Positions 32,403 to 37,450 of a stretch of DNA of 37,450 nucleotides are shown here, one piece after another (within the stretch, counting starts at the first letter, position 1; each line of letters starts with the position of its first letter). Both the position numbers and the translations under genes were made by a program. Under the pieces are notes generated by a model, which saw nothing but the letters and a program-made list of their open reading frames with translations, did not search any database and had not been told where the DNA came from. The stretch is from the NCBI RefSeq assembly GCF_000739555.1, contig NZ_BBJN01000036.1:1-37450 (forward strand). Reading direction: 5' to 3'. The DNA is from Halolamina rubra. Lineage in GTDB: Archaea; Halobacteriota; Halobacteria; Halobacteriales; Haloferacaceae.

Positions 32403-32542
32403 GGCACTGGTTCACCCCACGGCGCGGCAGCGAACCGCGATCGACGGCCGCGTAGGGCCGCATTTCGAGCCGTTCGGCCGTTCGGGGGTCGAACCGGGCA
32501 GAACCGGCTTGTCGAGGCGTCTCCGTGAGGGAAAGCTGTTTC

Positions 32543-32550
32543 TTACATTA
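32543..32550 (+). promoter_or_regulatory. TATA-like box of the beta-helix gene
   Basis: TTACATTA is the only AT-rich run here and lies about 32 nt before the ATG at 32579, fitting a leaderless transcript. Confidence 0.45.
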
Positions 32551-32578
32551 AGCTCGTCCCGCCTGGGTTGGCCCGGAC

Positions 32579-34125
32579 ATGCACCAACCAACGTTCGACT
32601 CGACGGCGCGGGCGGCGGTCACGCTCCTAGTGGCCTGCCTCGTCGTGACGGCCGGGCTCCCGGGCGTCGCCGCCGGCGCGACGACGAGCGCCGACCCCGC
32701 CACGCCGATAGAGGACTGCAGGGAGATCGACGAGGCGGGCGAGTACACCCTCGCCGGCACGTCACCGCGGGCGACGACTGCCTCGACGTGACGGCCGACA
32801 ACGTGACGATCGACGGCGGCGGTCACGCCCTCGTCGGCAACGGCTCCGGCACCGCGGTCACCGCGGCCGGCGTCGACGAGTTCACGCTCACCAACGTGAC
32901 GCTCGTCGACTGGGCGGCCGGCGTCTCGCTGCGCGACGTTTCGGACGCCCGCGTCAGCGAGATCGCCGTCGAGAACGCCTCGGCCGTCGGCGTCGCGGTC
33001 GAGGACGACGCCCGCGACGTGCGGCTGGCGGGGAGCTCGATCCGGAACGGGAGTCTCGGCGTTCGCGTCCGCGGCGACGCGAGCGACGTGACCGTCGCCG
33101 AGACGGCGTTCGCCGACCTGACCGGCGTCGGCGTCGACCTCCGTGGCGACGAGGGGCGCGTGCTGAACAGCACGTTCGAGACGACCGGCGGCGCCGCCGT
33201 CCACGTGCGCGGCGACGGGGCGCTGGTCGCGAACAACAGCGTCCGCGACACCGTGGGCGGGATCGCCGTCACCGACGCCGCGGCCGTGACGGTCCGGGCG
33301 AACACGCTGGACGAGGTGCAGGGGCCGAGCATCCACGTCGCCGGTGCCGGCGACGTCGAGATGCCGCGGATCCGCCCCTCGCCCGGCTTCCACGGGGTCG
33401 ACGTGGTGCTCCACCCGATGCTGCCCGCCGGCATGGCGGGCATGGCCGACATGGCCTACGGCGGCGGCCCTGACGGCGTCGACGACGGCGGGACGACAAC
33501 CCGGCGCTACGTCGACGTGACGATGCTCTCGCCCACGCCGCCGGACCCGGTTCGCGTCGTCGACAACGTGGTCCGGGACAGCAACGGGAACGGGATCGTC
33601 GCCGCCAACACCTCGGCGGTGACGGTGACGGCGAACCACGTCGAGCGGAGCCGCGACGGCGTCCGGATCGCCGGCGGGAGCGACGCGACGGTCGCGAACA
33701 ACACCGCCGTCCTGAACCGGGACGACGGGATCACGATCGCGGCGTCGGCCGACGCGACGCTCCGGAACAACACAGTCAGGAACAACACCGACGACGGGCT
33801 GTACGTCGTCGGCGACGGCGCGGTGATCACCGGCACCCTCGCTCGTGACAACGGCGACGACGGCGTCGACGTACAGAACAGCACGCTCGCGGCCGTCCGG
33901 GGGAACCGCCTGGTACGGAACGACGACGACGGGCTCTACCTCCGGTTCGTCCTGAACGGCAGCGTCGAGGCGAACGTGATCCGCCTGAACGGCGACGACG
34001 GCGTCGACCTGCGCGCGGTGACCGGGACGGTGGTCGCCAACAACAGCGTCTGCTGGAACGACCACCACGAGCTGGTGCGACGCGACGGCACCAGCAACAC
34101 GACGGTCACGAACTCCGTCTGCTGA
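32579..34125 (+). pseudogene. Secreted right-handed beta-helix protein, one-base frameshift
   Basis: The ATG at 32579 opens a signal peptide (AVTLLVACLVVTAGLPGVAAG) and EDCREIDEAGEYTLAG, then the frame ends at 32791. The adjacent frame picks up at VTAGDDCLDVTADNVTIDGG and runs to 34125 as NosD/beta-helix repeats (NNTVRNNTDDGLYVVG; LARDNGDDGVDVQNSTL; NRLVRNDDDGLYL; NVIRLNGDDGVDL). One extra G between 32758 and 32759 gives YTLAGDVTAGDD and a single 515-residue chain, the normal family reading. So a sequencing error or a true lesion. Such proteins are secreted and bind or modify carbohydrates; catalytic residues cannot be assigned. It ends VTNSVC, with no sorting signal. Confidence 0.88.
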
Positions 34126-34143
34126 CCTCTTTTCCGTATTTTT
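34126..34143. terminator. T-rich stretch between convergent genes
   Basis: CCTCTTTTCCGTATTTTT directly follows the beta-helix stop and precedes the end of the PKD gene. T-runs of this kind are how archaeal RNA polymerase usually terminates. Confidence 0.55.
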
Positions 34144-34158
34144 CGCCGGCGACGACAG

Positions 34159-37100
34159 CTAGCCCCGGCGCCGGACCAGCGCTGCCGCGACCGCGGCGAG
34201 TGCCGCGAGTGCGGTCAGTGCGCCGAGCCCGGGCGACTCGGTCGTCGTCGACGTTGGCTCTTCGGTGGTCTCGGTCCCGTCGACGACCGTGACCTGGACG
34301 GACTGGTTGCCGACCGTCGCGTCGTAGCTCCCCGCGGCCACCACCGAGCGCGTGAAGGTGACCTGTTCGGAGTCACCGACCGCCAGCGAGACGTTCTCCG
34401 TCGCGACCGTCTCCCCGAACAGCTCCAGCGCGACCGTGCGCTCGCCGGGCGCGTCGCCGGTGTTGGTGACGTTCGCGACGATCGTGAACTGCTCGCCGGG
34501 CGCGACCTCCGACTCGTCGACGCGCAGGGAGGCGACGGAGATGTTCGGCTCCCGCGGCCGCACCTCGACGTGCCACGTCCGGCCCTGGTCGACCTCGACG
34601 GCCTTGACCCCCGGCGAGGTGAACTGGTGACTGAACGACACGGTGCGGTTCTCCCCCGGCGCCAACGGGATCCGCCGGCTCTCGAGCTGCTCGCCCTCGA
34701 CCTCGAACTCGACGGTCTTGGTGCCGGAGGCGTTCCCCCGGTTGGTCACCGTCGCCTCGGCCACCAGCGTCTCGCCGACCAGCAGCTCCTGGCTGCTGAG
34801 CGTGACGTTCGCCGCGCCGATGTCGGGCTCCGGGTCGGGCTCGGGCGTGGCCGTGGACTGCTCGGTGCCCGACTGGCCGCCGCTCTGACCGCCGGAGCTC
34901 CCGCCGCTGTCGCCGTCGTCGGTGCTCCCGCCGTCGTTGCTACCCCCATCGTTGCTGCCGCCGTCGGTACTGTCGTCACCGTCGTTCCCACCACCACCGC
35001 TGTTCCCGCCGTCGGTACCCCCGCCATCCCCACCGCTGTCGGCCGCCGCGACGCTCACGGTCGTCGACGCGTTGGCGGTCACCCCGCCCTCGGTCGTGAT
35101 CGAGAGCGTCACTTCGTACTCGCCAGACGTGTCGTAGACGTGATCGACCGCCATTCCTGACCCGGCCGCGCCGTCGCCGAACGCCCAGTCGTAGCTCGCG
35201 ATCGGCGTCGACGCGTTCGCGTCGCTCGCGTTGAAGCTGACGGGGTCGCCGGCGGTCGGCTCGGCCGGCTCGACGGTGAACGCGGCCGTCGCGTTGGCCT
35301 GGTCCCGAACCGTGATCGACGCGGTCGCGGTGGCGGTCTCGTTGTCGTCGTCGACGACCGTCACCGCGGGCGCGAACTCGGCAGATTCGTCGTAGACGTA
35401 CTCGACGGTCGGCTCGGTCGAGGTGGCGTCGATCGTCCCGTCGCCCTCGAAGTCCCATCGGTAGCTCGTGATCGTCCCGTCGTCGGTCGAGTTGTGGGCG
35501 TCGAACGTGACTGCCTGGCCCGTTGTTGCTTCCCCGGGCACCGACAGCGCGGCCGACGGCGAGGTGGAGCCCTGGCCGACCCGTACCGACGCCGTCGCGT
35601 TGTCGGTCTGGTTCGCCGTGTCCACCACCGTCACCGTCGCCTCGACCGTGCCCGACGAGTCGTAAGCGTGCTCGACGACGGGCTCAGTGGTGGTGGCGTC
35701 GATCGTGCCGTTGCCGTCGAAGTCCCAGCGGTACTCGTCGATCCCCACGTCGTCCGTCGCGTTGCTCGCGTCGAACGTCGCCGGCGTGCCGACCGTCGCG
35801 TTCGCCGGGGCGTCGAGGCTGGCGTTCGGCGGGGCGTCCGGCAGCACGGCGACCGTCGTCGACGCCGTGTCGTTCAGCCCCGCGCTATCGACGACGGTGA
35901 CGCTGGCGTCGACGCGCTCGCTGGTGTTCCCGTAGGCGTGCTCGACGACCGGTTCCGTGGTGGTGGCGTCGACCGAACCGTTGCCGTCGAAGTCCCAGCG
36001 GTACTCAGCGATCCCCTGATCGTCGGTGGCGTTGCTCGCGTCGAACGTGACGGACTGGCCGACCCGCACCTCGGCCGGCGCGTCGAGCGCGGCGGTGGGC
36101 GGCTGGTTAGCGGGCTGGATCTCGATCGACGCGGTCGCGGTGGCGGTCTCGTTGTCGTCGTCGACGACCGTCACCGTGGGCGCGACGGTGCCGGTCTCGT
36201 TGTACGTGTACTCGACGACCGGGTCGGTGGTGTTCTGGTCGACTGCGCCGTCGCCGTCGAGATCCCACGCGTAGCCCGTGATTGTCCCCTCGTCCGTCGA
36301 GTTGCCCGCGTCGAGCGTGACCGACTCGTTCACCGTCGCGTTCGCCGGCGCGTCGAGGCTGGCGTTGGGCGGCGTCGACGGCACCGTGACGTTCACCTGC
36401 AGTTCGGCGGTGTCGCCGTTGCCGTACGTGTCGAACGCCGTGACCGCGACGGTGTGGTTCCCCGCCTCCGTGAACGCGTGGTCGACGGTCGGCGCGGTCG
36501 TCACCGCCTCGAACTCGCCGTCGTCGTCGAAGTCCCACTCGTAGCCGCCGAGCGTGCCGTCGTCGGTCGTTTCCCCGGCGTCGAGCGTGATCGACTCGCC
36601 GGTCTCGGCGCTGTTCGGGCCGGAGAGCGCCGCCGACGGCGGCGTCACCTCACAGCCGCCGCCGTGGACGAACAGCCGGCGGTCCCGGTCCAGCAGCGTC
36701 TCCGAGCCGTCGGCGTCGATCAGCCGCCAGGCCTCCACTCGGTAGGCGTCGCTCCCGGAGTAGCTCCAGTCGCCCCAGTGAGCGGCGTCCTCGTTGAACC
36801 CCGGCGTGACGACGATCGGGCCCGAGACGTTGCCGATGCCGCTGTAGACGCCGCCGTCGGTGCGGTTCGGCCCCCACTTCCAGTCGATCGTCGCGCTCGT
36901 CTCGCCGGTCTCCCAGTCGTCGTCACGGTTCTCGTACTCGTCGTCCTCGACGACCCACTCGCCGTCGGCGGGCAGCCCATCGAACGCCATGGTGAGCGTG
37001 CTCCCGCCGAGCCCGTCGCCGAGCTCGCCGTGGACGAGCACGATGCTCGCGGCGTCGCTCCCCTCGTAGAACAGGAGCGCGCTCGTGTGTGTCTCCTGGT

Positions 37101-37341
37101 ACTCGGTGGTGCCGAAGGAGCTGAACGTCGAGGAGCTCGGCTCCGTGTCGGAGTTGCGGTAGTCGTAGAACGCGGCGGCGGTCTGACTCTCGTTGGTCAC
37201 CGGCTCGACCACGGTACAGGTCGTTCCCTGGGCGACCGCGTACGCCTCGTTCTCGACGGGCGCCGCCGAGACGACGACCGCACCGGCGGCGGGCGCGAGC
37301 ACGACGAAGGCGATCACCAACAGGACGCGTCTGTCGCTCAT
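34159..37341 (-). CDS. Secreted PKD/CARDB surface protein with PGF-CTERM-like tail
   Basis: The 1060-residue protein begins with a signal peptide (VLLVIAFVVLAPAAGAVVVSA). Residues about 30-229 form an N-terminal domain with two Cys (CTVVEPV and GGGCEV), which I do not recognise. Six PKD domains (about 230-765) repeat the YRWDFDGDG...D pattern, and several differ by few residues. A low-complexity Gly/Ser/Asp/Asn linker (about 766-830) leads to two CARDB-type domains, then TTTESPGLG, a hydrophobic helix and RRRG, close to the PGF-CTERM archaeosortase signal (Leu in place of Phe). It would be exported and anchored in the S-layer or membrane, where PKD and CARDB domains mediate adhesion. TAACAA lies about 30 nt upstream of the ATG. 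Confidence 0.93.
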   Translation of the reverse strand: MSDRRVLLVIAFVVLAPAAGAVVVSAAPVENEAYAVAQGTTCTVVEPVTNESQTAAAFYDYRNSDTEPSSSTFSSFGTTEYQETHTSALLFYEGSDAASIVLVHGELGDGLGGSTLTMAFDGLPADGEWVVEDDEYENRDDDWETGETSATIDWKWGPNRTDGGVYSGIGNVSGPIVVTPGFNEDAAHWGDWSYSGSDAYRVEAWRLIDADGSETLLDRDRRLFVHGGGCEVTPPSAALSGPNSAETGESITLDAGETTDDGTLGGYEWDFDDDGEFEAVTTAPTVDHAFTEAGNHTVAVTAFDTYGNGDTAELQVNVTVPSTPPNASLDAPANATVNESVTLDAGNSTDEGTITGYAWDLDGDGAVDQNTTDPVVEYTYNETGTVAPTVTVVDDDNETATATASIEIQPANQPPTAALDAPAEVRVGQSVTFDASNATDDQGIAEYRWDFDGNGSVDATTTEPVVEHAYGNTSERVDASVTVVDSAGLNDTASTTVAVLPDAPPNASLDAPANATVGTPATFDASNATDDVGIDEYRWDFDGNGTIDATTTEPVVEHAYDSSGTVEATVTVVDTANQTDNATASVRVGQGSTSPSAALSVPGEATTGQAVTFDAHNSTDDGTITSYRWDFEGDGTIDATSTEPTVEYVYDESAEFAPAVTVVDDDNETATATASITVRDQANATAAFTVEPAEPTAGDPVSFNASDANASTPIASYDWAFGDGAAGSGMAVDHVYDTSGEYEVTLSITTEGGVTANASTTVSVAAADSGGDGGGTDGGNSGGGGNDGDDSTDGGSNDGGSNDGGSTDDGDSGGSSGGQSGGQSGTEQSTATPEPDPEPDIGAANVTLSSQELLVGETLVAEATVTNRGNASGTKTVEFEVEGEQLESRRIPLAPGENRTVSFSHQFTSPGVKAVEVDQGRTWHVEVRPREPNISVASLRVDESEVAPGEQFTIVANVTNTGDAPGERTVALELFGETVATENVSLAVGDSEQVTFTRSVVAAGSYDATVGNQSVQVTVVDGTETTEEPTSTTTESPGLGALTALAALAAVAAALVRRRG

Positions 37342-37368
37342 TAAGATGAGACTGGACGGTTCGGCGCT

Positions 37369-37375
37369 TTGTTAT
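37369..37375 (-). promoter_or_regulatory. TATA-position box of the PKD gene
   Basis: The minus strand reads CCATAACAAAG, centred about 31 nt before the ATG at 37341. It overlaps the TAA stop of the gene upstream. Confidence 0.4.
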
Positions 37376-37450
37376 GGATCGGCTTCAGCGACGCTCTCGG
37401 CGCCGGTTTCGGGCGCCGATCCGGCGACGGCCCCGCCGACCGCCCCCGCG
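37372..37450 (-). CDS. C-terminal end of an unknown gene (partial)
   Basis: From the window edge the minus strand reads a 25-codon acidic tail, AGAVGGAVAGSAPETGAESV and AEADP, then TAA at 37374-37372. Composition is haloarchaeal-like and no other frame is better, but too little is present to name it. Confidence 0.4.
   Translation of the reverse strand, partial: AGAVGGAVAGSAPETGAESVAEADP

Noticed and set aside
34870..35040. Gly/Ser/Asp/Asn repeats as a possible tandem repeat locus or CRISPR
   Set aside because: They encode the flexible linker of the PKD protein in frame, with no spacers.
35494..37344. Plus-strand frame of 616 codons opposite the PKD gene
   Set aside because: Repetitive Arg/Val/Asp content mirrors the PKD repeats; no independent support.

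Overview
The window is GC-rich (roughly 70% by eye) and comes from a halophilic archaeon (class Halobacteria). The proteins are acidic, many start codons sit about 25-32 nt behind a TATA-like box with no Shine-Dalgarno site (leaderless transcripts), and families typical of this group are present: REC-PAS-GAF histidine kinase, DUF1616, and a secreted PKD/CARDB protein with a PGF-CTERM-like tail. Because of the high GC, long open frames occur on both strands. The calls below were chosen by protein-like composition, recognisable motifs and gene spacing. No tRNA, rRNA, CRISPR array or intact insertion sequence was seen.

Layout. (1) 1-4128, minus strand: an MFS-type transporter cut by the window edge, a polytopic membrane protein coupled to a HemG-like flavodoxin, and a CPBP intramembrane protease. 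(2) 4219-10151, plus strand: a UspA protein, then a probable metal-handling island. It holds a P1B-type metal ATPase with SPC and HEGST motifs, an ArsP/DUF318 permease carrying two YHS domains and a His-rich tail, a two-helix membrane-anchored winged-helix regulator with a Met-rich loop, a secreted His/Met-rich protein whose predicted mature N-terminus is His, and a SHOCT-domain membrane protein. Short dyads and repeats lie in its promoters. (3) 10256-17810: a multidomain histidine kinase, an acetamidase/formamidase with an inserted zinc ribbon, a small membrane protein, a divergent pair (RimK-like ATP-grasp ligase fused to a retropepsin-like domain, and an aspartoacylase/M14-like metallo-deacylase), and a 56-residue DUF1059 protein.

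(4) 18054-30562: a surface-glycan biosynthesis region. It contains a type I phosphodiesterase, a DUF354 glycosyltransferase-like protein, a polysaccharide deacetylase, a FemAB/GNAT-like transferase, a GT4 glycosyltransferase, a GT-C-like membrane protein, a Wzx-type flippase broken by a one-base frameshift, an NAD-dependent sugar epimerase and a Gfo/Idh/MocA oxidoreductase. Two small Cys-pair membrane proteins, one strikingly MerF-like, and a SnoaL-like protein are interspersed. (5) 30659-37450: a YdjM-like membrane hydrolase, a DUF1616 protein, a secreted beta-helix protein (also with a one-base frameshift), a large PKD/CARDB surface protein, and the last codons of another minus-strand gene.

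How it fits together: the metal island looks like a self-contained sense, buffer and export module. The glycan region supplies, flips and trims sugars for the cell surface, where the secreted beta-helix and PKD proteins would reside. Candidates for less-described biology are the His-brace-like secreted protein with its Met-loop membrane regulator, the MerF-like pair, the RimK-retropepsin/deacylase pair, and two short leaderless upstream ORFs whose stop codons overlap the next start.
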